This document shows positions 5,820 to 12,583 of a stretch of 26,677 bases of DNA, one piece after another. The translations under genes and the position numbers were made by a program. The notes beneath the pieces are model-generated. The model saw nothing but the letters and a program-made list of their open reading frames with translations, ran no database searches and was not told the DNA's origin. Source of the DNA: a virus; the IMG/VR virus record IMGVR_UViG_3300010354_000524, positions 1 through 26,677 of that record; one strand, 5' to 3'. Numbering within the stretch: position 1 is the first letter of the stretch; every line of letters starts with the position of its first letter.

Positions 5820-6574
5820 AGGTTGCAATCTACAAGAACGGCGAGCGGTACTGGGCTGCTTCGACGACTCAGCGGACGGTGCCGCTCGCCACGTTTGACA
5901 GTGCATCTGAGGGCTGGGCGTGGCTGCGGTCGACCCCGCAGTCCACGCTCACCGCCCTGGCGAAGGCCCGCCGTGTCCAGCCTGCCTGGCACCACAGTCG
6001 CCGCGGTGGCCCGGCCGGCATGGACCCCGCCGAGTACGCGTACGTGGGTGACGCCACGCTGGCCTTCGCCCGTTCGGTCCAGCCGCATGAGCGTCGGGGC
6101 ATCGCCGCTGCGATGTTTCAAAGCGAGATGGACCTTCGCCTCGTCTTCCCCGACTTCGCCTTCCGCGGCCAAGTGTCCGTGAACGTGCGTCGGTTCAAGT
6201 GCGACGGCGTCTACTGGCCTGACGCGAACGAGATCGGCCTGAAGCGGCAGTGCATCCGCGGCTGCCTGGCACACGAGATTGGCCACTCAGTCCAGGGACG
6301 CATGCTGCGGCACTACGAAGAGGTGCTCGAGATGCCGTTCGCTCTGCGGTGCCGTAGTGACTCCTACTGGGGCAACTGGAGGGAGTGTTTCGCCCGGTCC
6401 TTCGAGTACGTGGTCTACCGACGCCTCGGCGAACTGGGTGTCCGCAACGACTTCCTCGTGACGCTCCCGGACTACCAGTCCAACGCACTCGACCCGGACA
6501 TTCGAGCCCTTCACCCCTGGCCGACCGACCTGGAGTACGATCGCCTGCTCACGCTGTGGAGCGACGTGCTCTAA
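5816..6574 (+). CDS. Zincin-like metallopeptidase (252 aa)
   Basis: Carries the zinc metallopeptidase signature HEIGH at residues 153-157 (LAHEIGHSVQ), with a downstream helix RECFARSFEYVV whose Glu190 is the likely third zinc ligand. That HExxH-then-E(x)FAR(S/A)FE layout is typical of phage- and ICE-associated zincins, including the LPD1-type domains of polyvalent proteins. The first ~75 residues (MKVAIYKNGERYWAAST) look like a small separate beta-rich domain. No signal peptide, so it is likely cytosolic or virion-borne. GGAG precedes the ATG. The substrate is unknown. Confidence 0.82.
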   Translation: MKVAIYKNGERYWAASTTQRTVPLATFDSASEGWAWLRSTPQSTLTALAKARRVQPAWHHSRRGGPAGMDPAEYAYVGDATLAFARSVQPHERRGIAAAMFQSEMDLRLVFPDFAFRGQVSVNVRRFKCDGVYWPDANEIGLKRQCIRGCLAHEIGHSVQGRMLRHYEEVLEMPFALRCRSDSYWGNWRECFARSFEYVVYRRLGELGVRNDFLVTLPDYQSNALDPDIRALHPWPTDLEYDRLLTLWSDVL

Positions 6575-6609
6575 TGGAGTGTGGCAAGGCTGTAGGAAAG
6601 GAGCCCGGC

Positions 6610-6930
6610 ATGCGTGCAGCAATCGTAGCGGCGTCGATCACCCTGACATCCGCGGTGCCTGTGGAGCCCGAGGTCGTGGAGGTCGACAAGAACGTCCTCG
6701 TGGCCGTGCAGGCGTTTGTTTTTCTGACTTCGACAGAAGCGTTTGACGGCAACCGAGCGGGTGTGTATGATGCCATCCAGTCGCTCGGAAAAGACTTCGA
6801 CCGGCTGTACCTCGAGACCCGCGGTCCTATTGGCGACCTGGAGATCGAGGTGCAACCGGGAGTGAACATCAAGGTCCGAGACTACTTTGACCGTGTCACC
6901 AACTTCGCGAATCTCGCGGAGACTACTTGA
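6610..6930 (+). CDS. Small exported protein (106 aa)
   Basis: Starts MRAAIVAASITLTSAVPVEP, a short signal-peptide-like sequence with a possible cleavage near TSA-VP. It continues as a soluble, mixed domain (FDRLYLETRGPIGDLEIEV). I chose ATG 6610 because AAAGGAG lies 6 nt upstream. An alternative ATG at 6574 overlaps the previous stop codon but would bury the signal sequence. The family is unknown; an extracytoplasmic location is inferred. Confidence 0.7.
   Translation: MRAAIVAASITLTSAVPVEPEVVEVDKNVLVAVQAFVFLTSTEAFDGNRAGVYDAIQSLGKDFDRLYLETRGPIGDLEIEVQPGVNIKVRDYFDRVTNFANLAETT
6743..6771 (+). promoter_or_regulatory. Possible intragenic promoter
   Basis: TTGACG (6743-6748), 17-bp spacer, TATGAT (6766-6771), within the 6610 coding sequence and about 170 bp upstream of the 6941 gene. 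Other promoters in this window also lie inside the upstream gene, but chance occurrence cannot be excluded. Confidence 0.3.
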
Positions 6931-6940
6931 GGAGAGGAAG

Positions 6941-7168
6941 ATGCACGTTTGCCCTAGCGTCCCTGTTGGTTCTGACTGCACCGTCTACGTCGTGGCCTGC
7001 GAGTGCGGGCACGAGTGCGGTGTCGACACATGCCAGGGCCGCCGGCTCCGGCATGAGTTTGCCGGCAAGGATTCCGAGAAGCGGGCCAAGAGCCACGCTG
7101 AGTGGGTCGGAGAGATCCTGGCCCGTTATTGCCGTGTCGGGGAAATCAAGTTTGACATCCCCGAATGA
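6941..7168 (+). CDS. Cys-rich small protein (75 aa)
   Basis: A 75-aa protein with a cysteine-rich N terminus (ACECGHECGVDTC), consistent with a small zinc site, followed by a charged helical half (KDSEKRAKSHAEWVGEILAR). I chose ATG 6941 because GGAGAGGA lies directly upstream. The end of this gene contains the promoter of the next one (7152-7179). The third codon positions are strongly G/C, which favours this frame over an overlapping signal-peptide-like frame (6927-7178). Confidence 0.68.
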   Translation: MHVCPSVPVGSDCTVYVVACECGHECGVDTCQGRRLRHEFAGKDSEKRAKSHAEWVGEILARYCRVGEIKFDIPE

Positions 7169-7179
7169 GTTGGTATGAT
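7152..7179 (+). promoter_or_regulatory. Near-consensus promoter
   Basis: TTGACA (7152-7157), 16-bp spacer, TATGAT (7174-7179): the closest match to the E. coli-type consensus in the window. It lies in the last codons of the 6941 gene and probably drives 7206-8853. Confidence 0.75.
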
Positions 7180-7205
7180 TCTGACACACCCCAGGAGACC
7201 TGAAG

Positions 7206-7529
7206 ATGATTTCACGACTTGAACTAGGACCCCGTAGTTTCCTTGAGCAGGGCACGAAGTTTCGTGTCAAGGACGGACCCTATTGGGTCACCGACAGCGG
7301 CGAGCACATTCCCATGCGTGCCCGCGGCGTCATGACTTTCAACTACGCCTTCGTGCGTGGCTCGTGCGTCTTCATTGACGCTGACAGCGACGTTGACGGC
7401 CACGTCATCTTGCACTACAAAGGCAAGAGGACAAATAAACTCATGGCCGGCAAGTTGGTTTGCCGACCATACACCATAGCCGGTCGCGTGACCGGCCGCC
7501 GCCGACGCAAGCCACCAGTGAAGGGGTAA
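7206..7529 (+). CDS. Hypothetical basic protein (107 aa)
   Basis: Unrecognised 107-aa protein (MISRLELGPRSFLEQGTKFR). The body is beta-rich (VMTFNYAFVRGSCVFIDADS). The C terminus is very basic (GRVTGRRRRKPPVKG), which would suit RNA or DNA binding. CAGGAG precedes the ATG, about 27 bp after the strong promoter. Confidence 0.72.
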   Translation: MISRLELGPRSFLEQGTKFRVKDGPYWVTDSGEHIPMRARGVMTFNYAFVRGSCVFIDADSDVDGHVILHYKGKRTNKLMAGKLVCRPYTIAGRVTGRRRRKPPVKG

Positions 7530-7535
7530 ATAACC

Positions 7536-7709
7536 ATGAAGAATCGACTGACTGCCTACATGACCCTCGGGGACGCTGAGTTCTGGGTCGCCCTCAACGT
7601 GGCCGGCGTGGACCGCGTTGAACTTGACGATGCGATGGAGCGTGCCATCGATCAACTTGACGACTTTGAACTCGAGCAGATGATGGGGGGCTTCGATTAT
7701 GACAACTGA
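7536..7709 (+). CDS. Small acidic helical protein (57 aa)
   Basis: A 57-aa peptide (MKNRLTAYMTLGDAEFWVAL) with a strongly acidic, amphipathic C-terminal half (DDAMERAIDQLDDFELEQMM). AAGGGG lies 9 nt upstream, and its end overlaps the next ATG by 11 nt. Function unknown; small acidic phage peptides can act as inhibitors or DNA mimics, which is only a possibility here. Confidence 0.6.
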   Translation: MKNRLTAYMTLGDAEFWVALNVAGVDRVELDDAMERAIDQLDDFELEQMMGGFDYDN

Positions 7710-7815
7710 AGAACTGAAGAGACTGGCCGAGGCGTTGCTGAAGCCGGGGTGCCCCGTCGACGTGACGAAGGTGGCTGCGAAGGTGATCCTAGAACTCTCG
7801 AAGGGAGGCGACTGA
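7699..7815 (+). CDS. Tiny helical peptide gene (38 aa)
   Basis: A 38-aa peptide starting MTTEELKRLAEALLKPG, followed by a second helix (DVTKVAAKVILELSKGGD). It sits between two coupled genes with an 11-nt overlap upstream and a 1-nt gap downstream. Codon use is like its neighbours. No strong ribosome-binding site is seen, so it would depend on translational coupling. Confidence 0.5.
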   Translation: MTTEELKRLAEALLKPGCPVDVTKVAAKVILELSKGGD

Positions 7816-7816
7816 C

Positions 7817-8056
7817 ATGGAGCGAACGGTGACCGTGCGGATGCGTCCGCTGAAGGAGAGTGGCGTGACCGTCTGGGAGTTCGACGGTGAACTCCGCGGA
7901 GGGCTCGCTGCGGGGCTTATAGACACCCCAGGACAGGCGAAAGCCCTCGCCAGCGATGTCTGCGAGCACTACGAGAAGTTTGCCCCAAAGAAGCCCTCCT
8001 ACGCGTTCAGGCAGGACGGCGAGGACTTTGTTGTGGAGGTGACAGGATGCTGCTAG
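7817..8056 (+). CDS. Hypothetical protein (79 aa)
   Basis: Unrecognised 79-aa soluble protein (MERTVTVRMRPLKESGVTVW). It begins with strands, has a central helix (TPGQAKALASDVCEHYEKF) and ends with a strand and two cysteines (VEVTGCC). This beta-beta-alpha-beta pattern suggests a compact fold. AAGGGAGG precedes the ATG, and it overlaps the glycosyltransferase gene by 10 nt. Confidence 0.7.
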   Translation: MERTVTVRMRPLKESGVTVWEFDGELRGGLAAGLIDTPGQAKALASDVCEHYEKFAPKKPSYAFRQDGEDFVVEVTGCC

Positions 8057-8853
8057 ACGTACTTCACCCGATCGACAACGCGGCCCTCGAGGGCTTCAAC
8101 CTATCGTACGCGATGGGTGTCGACCAGGCCCGCAAGGCGACTTGCGAGGTCGGGTTCATTGCGAGGGACTGTGCCGAGAATCTCAGGCGAAACCTGGCGA
8201 TGCTGGAGCGGCTCTCGGAGTACTTCCAGTCGTTCCGCGTCGTCGGCTATGCCAACGATTGCACTGACGGCACGGACGTGCTGCTCGACAAGTGGCGGCC
8301 TGTGTTCGACACGAGGATCGAGTACGCGGTCCTCGAGCGGCCGCCCATCAGTGGCACGAGGTCGCCGGAGCGGACGATAGCCCTGGCTTCCTACAGGAAC
8401 TACGTCCAATCGATGATGGAGGGGGCCACGTACGTGCTCATCCTCGACCCGGACCTGTTGTGCGTCGACGAGGAGCGGCTCATTGCCGGCCTCGGCGAGA
8501 TGTTCTACCACGGCTACGAGGGGCTGGCCGCCCAGCAACTCTGCTTGGTGCCGGAGGTCTGCAAGGACCGGCTCATCAACTACGATGCGTGGGCGTGGAG
8601 GCCGGACTGGACGTGGAAGCAAGATTCCCAGCGTGAGTTGTCTTTCCACCACGACGTGAGGCCAGCGGGGTGCCCTCCGTACTACGTCAACTCGGCGTTC
8701 GGCGGTGCGTGCTGGTATGACGGCAACCTGTACCTCCGCGGTGAGTACGATGGGCACGACGACTGCGAGCATGTCGCGTTTCACAAGAGCATGCCCGACT
8801 ACTACGGTCATGCCGTGTCCCCGAACATGACCGTGCTCGGGTTTATTCAGTGA
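8047..8853 (+). CDS. GT-A type glycosyltransferase-like protein (268 aa)
   Basis: Shows a nucleotide-sugar-binding Rossmann-like start (CEVGFIARDCAENLRRNLAM), an N-D-C-x-D-G-T turn (70-76), then ALASYRNYVQSMM followed by YVLILDPDLL. The DPD at 134-136 is the DxD metal/sugar-nucleotide motif. The overall layout resembles CAP59/GT69-like and family 2 glycosyltransferases. The acceptor is unknown: virion protein, host surface or modified DNA base are possible. It is the last gene of the plus-strand block, about 20 bp from the convergent minus-strand block. Confidence 0.78.
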   Translation: MLLDVLHPIDNAALEGFNLSYAMGVDQARKATCEVGFIARDCAENLRRNLAMLERLSEYFQSFRVVGYANDCTDGTDVLLDKWRPVFDTRIEYAVLERPPISGTRSPERTIALASYRNYVQSMMEGATYVLILDPDLLCVDEERLIAGLGEMFYHGYEGLAAQQLCLVPEVCKDRLINYDAWAWRPDWTWKQDSQRELSFHHDVRPAGCPPYYVNSAFGGACWYDGNLYLRGEYDGHDDCEHVAFHKSMPDYYGHAVSPNMTVLGFIQ

Positions 8854-8874
8854 ACCGCGAGGCGGCGGGGGGGA

Positions 8875-9135
8875 TCACTCCCCCTCGCTGCCATCGCTTT
8901 CGCAGTCTTCTTCGCAGACGTCGCAGCCGCAGTCGCAATCGCAGCCGCAGTCGTGCTCGCAGTCGCAGTCGCAGCACCGGTCGTCTCGCCAGGCTTGCCA
9001 CTCGTCGCGGTCCTCGGTGACGAGGAGAAAATCGTACGGATGCTTCACGGTGTGTCCTACCCCCCAGGTGCTCCCCTTCGTCCCATCGTAGTTGACATAG
9101 AACAGGGTCACGTCGGTCTGTGTGATTTCTGGCAT
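8875..9135 (-). CDS. Protein with Cys-Asp repeat tail (86 aa)
   Basis: Residues 1-50 form a globular-looking domain (MPEITQTDVTLFYVNYDGTK, then HPYDFLLVTEDRDEWQAW). Residues 54-79 are a low-complexity metal-binding-like tail of alternating Cys and acidic residues (CCDCDCEHDCGCDCDCGC), 12 Cys in 26 residues. The ATG at 9135 is preceded by AGGAGGG, so it is preferred over an upstream in-frame start. It is the last gene of the minus-strand block. Metal binding is inferred from composition; a disulfide-rich surface peptide is the alternative. Confidence 0.7.
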   Translation of the reverse strand: MPEITQTDVTLFYVNYDGTKGSTWGVGHTVKHPYDFLLVTEDRDEWQAWRDDRCCDCDCEHDCGCDCDCGCDVCEEDCESDGSEGE

Positions 9136-9164
9136 GTTGTGCCCTCCTACCTTGATTGTAGCGT

Positions 9165-9452
9165 CTACCCGCCCTGGGCTGTCTTCTTCGAGTGGCATGA
9201 GCGGTGAAGAAGTTGCAGATTTTCTAGGGCATCTGTGCCCCCGTCACGCTTGGGGACGATATGGTCGATCTGAGCGTCGCCGGCTTCGGTGCTGACGGGG
9301 CGACCGCACATCCGGCAGATGCCCATGTCGCGTGCGATCACTTGCTTCCGTGTACGAAGCCAAGCGGCCGAGGCGTAGCCCCGCTTCGCAGCAGTTCTAC
9401 GCTCGGCCGACTTTGCCCACGGAGGCTTGAACTGCTCGACACGCTTAGGCAT
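9165..9452 (-). CDS. HNH endonuclease (95 aa)
   Basis: Compact HNH nuclease. CRMC at residues 46-49, AQIDHIVPKRDGG with the DH at 63-64, and ENLQLLHRSCHSKK with Asn78, Cys86 and His87 give the complete catalytic and zinc-binding set. It is a metal-dependent DNA nicking or cleaving enzyme. Phage HNH proteins of this size often assist packaging or are freestanding homing-type enzymes; no terminase lies nearby in this window. ATG 9452 overlaps the end of the upstream gene by 8 nt. A TTG four codons earlier is an alternative start. Confidence 0.88.
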   Translation of the reverse strand: MPKRVEQFKPPWAKSAERRTAAKRGYASAAWLRTRKQVIARDMGICRMCGRPVSTEAGDAQIDHIVPKRDGGTDALENLQLLHRSCHSKKTAQGG

Positions 9453-9801
9453 CGCGAGCAGCAACCGACCACCATGCAGCCAGGTTGTCCCGGTTAGACT
9501 GCCGCTCGAGCCACCACTCGATCAGCATCTTCGCGAGTTCAGTGATCAGCGGGATCAGGATCATGATGAGCAGCGGGTTGCCGTACTCATGCCGGGCTCG
9601 GTCCTTGACCCGAGTGTGCCAGACGTATGCCATGAGTTGCTGGTCGGCTAGTTCGACCGGTGCTTCCTCGACTGCGAGCCTGAGGATGTTCCGCCGCATG
9701 CGACGGCCGAGGATGCGGCCTCGAGTGCCCATCGCCTTCTCGGCACGATCTGCGAACTCGGTGTACTCCGGGCCGGACTCAAACGCAAACTCAGACTTCA
9801 T
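9445..9801 (-). CDS. Hypothetical protein with C-terminal membrane segment (118 aa)
   Basis: Residues 1-70 are soluble and charged (MKSEFAFESGPEYTEFADRA, then GRRMRRNILRLAVEEAP). Residues 74-97 form a hydrophobic segment (NPLLIMILIPLITELAKMLI) followed by a charged tail. I chose ATG 9801 because it overlaps the upstream stop (ATGA) and follows GGGAG. The topology resembles a tail-anchored membrane protein. The family is unknown. It belongs to the 12381-9445 group of membrane and exported proteins. Confidence 0.72.
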   Translation of the reverse strand: MKSEFAFESGPEYTEFADRAEKAMGTRGRILGRRMRRNILRLAVEEAPVELADQQLMAYVWHTRVKDRARHEYGNPLLIMILIPLITELAKMLIEWWLERQSNRDNLAAWWSVAARDA

Positions 9802-10430
9802 CGCCATCTCCCGAAGAGACCACGTCGGACGGTCGACCTCCCGCTGGAGGACGAGGGGCAGTTGCCGCTGGGACAACTGCTACTGCTTGACTTCACCTCG
9901 GGCAGTTCCAGGCTAGGGAGCCCCCAAGCCTTGGCGTCGCCGTACGAATGAGCGTTGTCGTGCAGGGCACTGAGTTCGCTCGACGACAAGCCTTCACCGT
10001 CAAGGCCGTGAGCACGCCGCAGGTGGTCACGTTTGAACGAGTCTGGTGGGTTGGTCCCACGGTTCTCGAAGGTCCACCTGGGGCCGCTCATGCGGATGAC
10101 ACGCGACGTCTCCTCGACTGGCGGGGGTGCCTCTTCGGTCGCCTCGCAGCCATCGCAGCATGACGGTCCCACGTCGCCGCCCTTGCCGCCCTTGCACGAG
10201 CAACTCGACGGGCATCCGCAGTCCAACTTTATCGTCCCGTCGCCAACGTAGCCGCGGCCGCCGCAGCCGCAGTCGCACTCGCCCGAGGGCTTGGGTGCTG
10301 GCGTGTCAGCGACGGCAGTGATGCCGTAGGCACCACCGACCGACGCCGTCGGACGCATGGTGTTGTAGGCGGGGAGAGCGGCGGACACAAGCAAAGCCGC
10401 AGCGAGCGGCAGGGTCGAATGAACGTACAT
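9798..10430 (-). CDS. Exported Cys-rich protein (210 aa)
   Basis: Starts with a signal peptide (MYVHSTLPLAAALLVSAALP), followed by a short linker. Residues 50-95 form a Cys/Gly-rich cluster (ECDCGCGGRGYVGDG, then CGCPSSCSCKGG and CCDGC). After a Pro-rich spacer comes a distinct domain (GPRWTFENRGTNPPDSFKRD, then RRAHGLDGEGLSSSEL), and the C terminus is Ser/Cys-rich. The cysteines suggest disulfides or metal clusters outside the cytoplasm. Its ATG shares one base with the stop of the papain-like peptidase gene, implying coupled expression. Function unknown. Confidence 0.78.
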   Translation of the reverse strand: MYVHSTLPLAAALLVSAALPAYNTMRPTASVGGAYGITAVADTPAPKPSGECDCGCGGRGYVGDGTIKLDCGCPSSCSCKGGKGGDVGPSCCDGCEATEEAPPPVEETSRVIRMSGPRWTFENRGTNPPDSFKRDHLRRAHGLDGEGLSSSELSALHDNAHSYGDAKAWGLPSLELPEVKSSSSSCPSGNCPSSSSGRSTVRRGLFGRWR

Positions 10431-11446
10431 TAGATGTTACCCTCTGCACCGTACGATGGCAGTTTGCCGATAGGCCAGCCGTTGATCGATGCTATAGCGA
10501 TGACTGAGAAACGGTTGATGAGTGATGACTTGGCCCAATAGTAGCCGTTGGGGATCTCGATGTCGGTGCCGAGGATGCGACGGCCACCCGACTGCCACCG
10601 GCTCCCCCACGAGTTCCCGATCAGGACGAGAGGCTCGCCGTACTTCTTTACGATGACGTCGCGAGAGTCGAACCCCCCGATGCACTGGGAGTGCGACCAC
10701 GAGCCTGACTGACTGGCGTACCCGTTCTCGTCGCGAGTCTTCGACCAGCCGAGGCCGGCACAGAAAAAGACACCGCAGTTGGCGGCTGCGAGGAAGTCAC
10801 GGACCTGGTTGGGACCGCTCAACTTCGTTGCCGTACGAACCTGGTGCTCGGTGTAGATTTTCTTCCACGCCGATGGGACCTGGCTCGCTGAGTAGTACTT
10901 GCCGGCGATGGTGCCGCTGTACCGCGTGAGGTCGGGGCCGCCTTCGCTGGTGTAGTCCTTGCGGAGGACGACGCCACTCTGGTTGCACACGACATCGGCG
11001 GCGGCATGGCACTGCCACCCGTCCCCGCGGTGACCGCGGAAGTTGTAGATGGCCTCAGTCGACACCACGCCTTCGCTCACGCCCTTCGCGGGGACTTCTG
11101 GCTTGCCCTCGATCCGCTTGGTGTGCTCGTCAGGCTGGCGGTTGAAAATCTCGTGGCTGAGTGCAAAAAGGCATGCGTTCTTGCAGCCATGGGATACACA
11201 ATCGCCCCGTGTTTGCCCTGGGCCTGGCAGGGCTTCCTTGCCCCAGACCTTCTCGACGACTCTGAAGTTGAGGAGCAACTCGCCCTCGCCGCGGCCCTCG
11301 AAGCCCCAGTCCTTCGCGACGCTTTCACCGTACGGGTCACCGCCGTTGCGGATGATCGAGTTGGTGAACGCCTCATCGGCGGCCGGGGAGTATGTCGCTC
11401 CCACGAAGCCGCGTGAGTACTCGATATACGGATCGAAGTCAGGCAT
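10430..11446 (-). CDS. Papain-fold cysteine peptidase (338 aa)
   Basis: Contains the catalytic layout of the C1 papain family in order: QTRGDCVSHGCKNAC with nucleophile Cys83, SWSHSQCIGGFDSR with His252, and VLIGNSWGSRW with Asn278 in the diagnostic NSWG. The 82-residue N-terminal segment shows no signal peptide, so it may be a propeptide or adaptor. C1 peptidases are uncommon in phages; roles could include maturation of virion proteins, host-surface degradation or lysis. The flanking genes encode membrane and exported proteins, which favours an envelope or virion role. It overlaps the upstream gene by 8 nt. Confidence 0.87.
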   Translation of the reverse strand: MPDFDPYIEYSRGFVGATYSPAADEAFTNSIIRNGGDPYGESVAKDWGFEGRGEGELLLNFRVVEKVWGKEALPGPGQTRGDCVSHGCKNACLFALSHEIFNRQPDEHTKRIEGKPEVPAKGVSEGVVSTEAIYNFRGHRGDGWQCHAAADVVCNQSGVVLRKDYTSEGGPDLTRYSGTIAGKYYSASQVPSAWKKIYTEHQVRTATKLSGPNQVRDFLAAANCGVFFCAGLGWSKTRDENGYASQSGSWSHSQCIGGFDSRDVIVKKYGEPLVLIGNSWGSRWQSGGRRILGTDIEIPNGYYWAKSSLINRFSVIAIASINGWPIGKLPSYGAEGNI

Positions 11447-11882
11447 TCAGAATACTCCATGCGATAGCGTTGCAGACCTCGGCCAACTTGGCACGCACTG
11501 ATCGGTCGAGGGTCTGCACGTCTTCGCCGAGGTTGTCCATGAACGCTTTGTCGATCGCCTTGTCGAGACCAGGCACGGTGCCGACGTCCTTCCGGGAGAT
11601 CGCGAAGCGGAGGGCACTGGCGTGGAACTGAGCGAACGCCGCGGTGTCAGCGAGTTGCGGCTCCGTGCGTTCACCGTCCTCGACAATGATCTCTGCGACC
11701 GCGAGGTAGAAGTCTGCCAGCACTGCCTTCCGCTCATCCTGCACTTCCGGGAGGACCACCGTGATCGCCGGCTTGGGCACCACGGGGGCCACCGGGCCGG
11801 GCACGACGCCGGGCACGTTGAGGTCCAGGAATGCGACTGCGATCAGGAGGACGCCGGCGAGTTGCCGCATGTTGAACGTCAT
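11439..11882 (-). CDS. Membrane-anchored or exported protein (147 aa)
   Basis: N-terminal hydrophobic segment (MRQLAGVLLIAVAFLDLNVP), then a Pro/Val linker (VVPGPVAPVVPKPA), then a helical domain (KAVLADFYLAVAEIIVEDGE, later AKLAEVCNAIAWSIL). The architecture is that of a signal-anchored periplasmic helical protein. AAGGGG precedes the ATG, which overlaps the stop of the upstream membrane gene (TAATG). It lies between a holin-sized membrane protein and the cysteine peptidase, so a shared envelope role is plausible. Confidence 0.73.
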   Translation of the reverse strand: MTFNMRQLAGVLLIAVAFLDLNVPGVVPGPVAPVVPKPAITVVLPEVQDERKAVLADFYLAVAEIIVEDGERTEPQLADTAAFAQFHASALRFAISRKDVGTVPGLDKAIDKAFMDNLGEDVQTLDRSVRAKLAEVCNAIAWSILNA

Positions 11883-12118
11883 TAGAGCCCCTTCTTCACG
11901 ACGGCGATGGCGAGCGTTTCAATGGCCGACTCGATCGCCTTGTCATCTGATTCCAGATACGCCTTCACCTGGCTCAACGACACCGTGGCGTCGATGAGTC
12001 CTGGGTGAGCCTTCGGCACTGATGCCTTCACGGCTGCGAGAGCCTTCGGGATCATTGGCCACACGAGAAGCAGAACGCCGGCAGCGATGGCTGCGAACTT
12101 GATGTAGGTTGGGTCCAT
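11882..12118 (-). CDS. Small membrane protein, holin-sized (78 aa)
   Basis: Hydrophobic span at residues 7-30 (KFAAIAAGVLLLVWPMIPKA), then an amphipathic helical tail (SQVKAYLESDDKAIESAIET). Size and topology resemble class III-like holins, but one span is weak evidence and no family is recognised. It is followed by a signal-anchored protein and the papain-like peptidase, and preceded by a small helical protein. If this is a lysis cassette, the peptidase would be an unusual partner. Confidence 0.7.
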   Translation of the reverse strand: MDPTYIKFAAIAAGVLLLVWPMIPKALAAVKASVPKAHPGLIDATVSLSQVKAYLESDDKAIESAIETLAIAVVKKGL

Positions 12119-12120
12119 GT

Positions 12121-12381
12121 TTACTTGGTCGCCTTTTCGATGAGGGACTTGACACCGTCGACGGTGTAGTTGAAGAGTTCCTGGCCTTCAGGTGTGGCCA
12201 GCACGGACTTGACGAGCGAGACGACCTTGTCGTCAACGTCGTTGTCGCTACGCTTGGCGAGCCACATGACGGCATCGAGGGCAATCAGGGCACGCTTGTG
12301 TGGGTCTTTGTGCTCGGCGAGTTCCTGAGCGTATGCGAGGAGCGGAGCGTATTCAGCCAGCAGGCGGAGTCTCGGAAACAT
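12121..12381 (-). CDS. Small helical protein (86 aa)
   Basis: An 86-aa all-helical protein (MFPRLRLLAEYAPLLAYAQE, then HKRALIALDAVMWLAKRSDN and VVSLVKSVLATPEGQELF). It is moderately hydrophobic but has no clear membrane span. GGAAAGG lies 6 nt upstream of the ATG. It lies 2 bp from the next membrane gene, so it is cotranscribed. Family unknown. Confidence 0.72.
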   Translation of the reverse strand: MFPRLRLLAEYAPLLAYAQELAEHKDPHKRALIALDAVMWLAKRSDNDVDDKVVSLVKSVLATPEGQELFNYTVDGVKSLIEKATK

Positions 12382-12538
12382 CTTGGGCCTTTCCTAGGAA
12401 CTTGAGGTAAGCGGCAGAACACGTCCTGCCAGTCGAGGTCAACTTCCCCCAATGGGAAGGTGGTGGGTCGTCGACGCGGGCTACCAGAGGCAGCGAGTCG
12501 TCGCCGTAAACGAAACCAGTGCTGATATGCTCATCCAT
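12353..12538 (-). CDS. Doubtful small gene (61 aa)
   Basis: An open frame starting MDEHISTGFVYGDDSLPLVA that fills the only larger gap in this part of the minus-strand operon and overlaps the next gene by 29 nt. The composition is plausible, with acidic and Pro-rich stretches. No ribosome-binding site is visible near the ATG; a GGAGGT/ACCTCC hairpin lies 15-31 nt upstream. It may be a real coupled gene or leader sequence. Confidence 0.45.
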   Translation of the reverse strand: MDEHISTGFVYGDDSLPLVARVDDPPPSHWGKLTSTGRTCSAAYLKFLGKAQDVSETPPAG

Positions 12539-12583
12539 GACCGCGTACTACAGGAGGTTCGTGACCTCCGTACATTGTACCCG

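Noticed and set aside
5199-5906. Minus-strand frame opposite the zinc-finger, membrane and metallopeptidase genes
   Set aside because: Overlaps three well-supported, translationally coupled plus-strand genes and has a shadow-like Arg/His-rich composition.
8854-8880. Terminator between convergent genes at 8853/8875
   Set aside because: Only a weak G-run/C-run pairing without a T-tract is present, and it overlaps the stop codon of the minus-strand gene.
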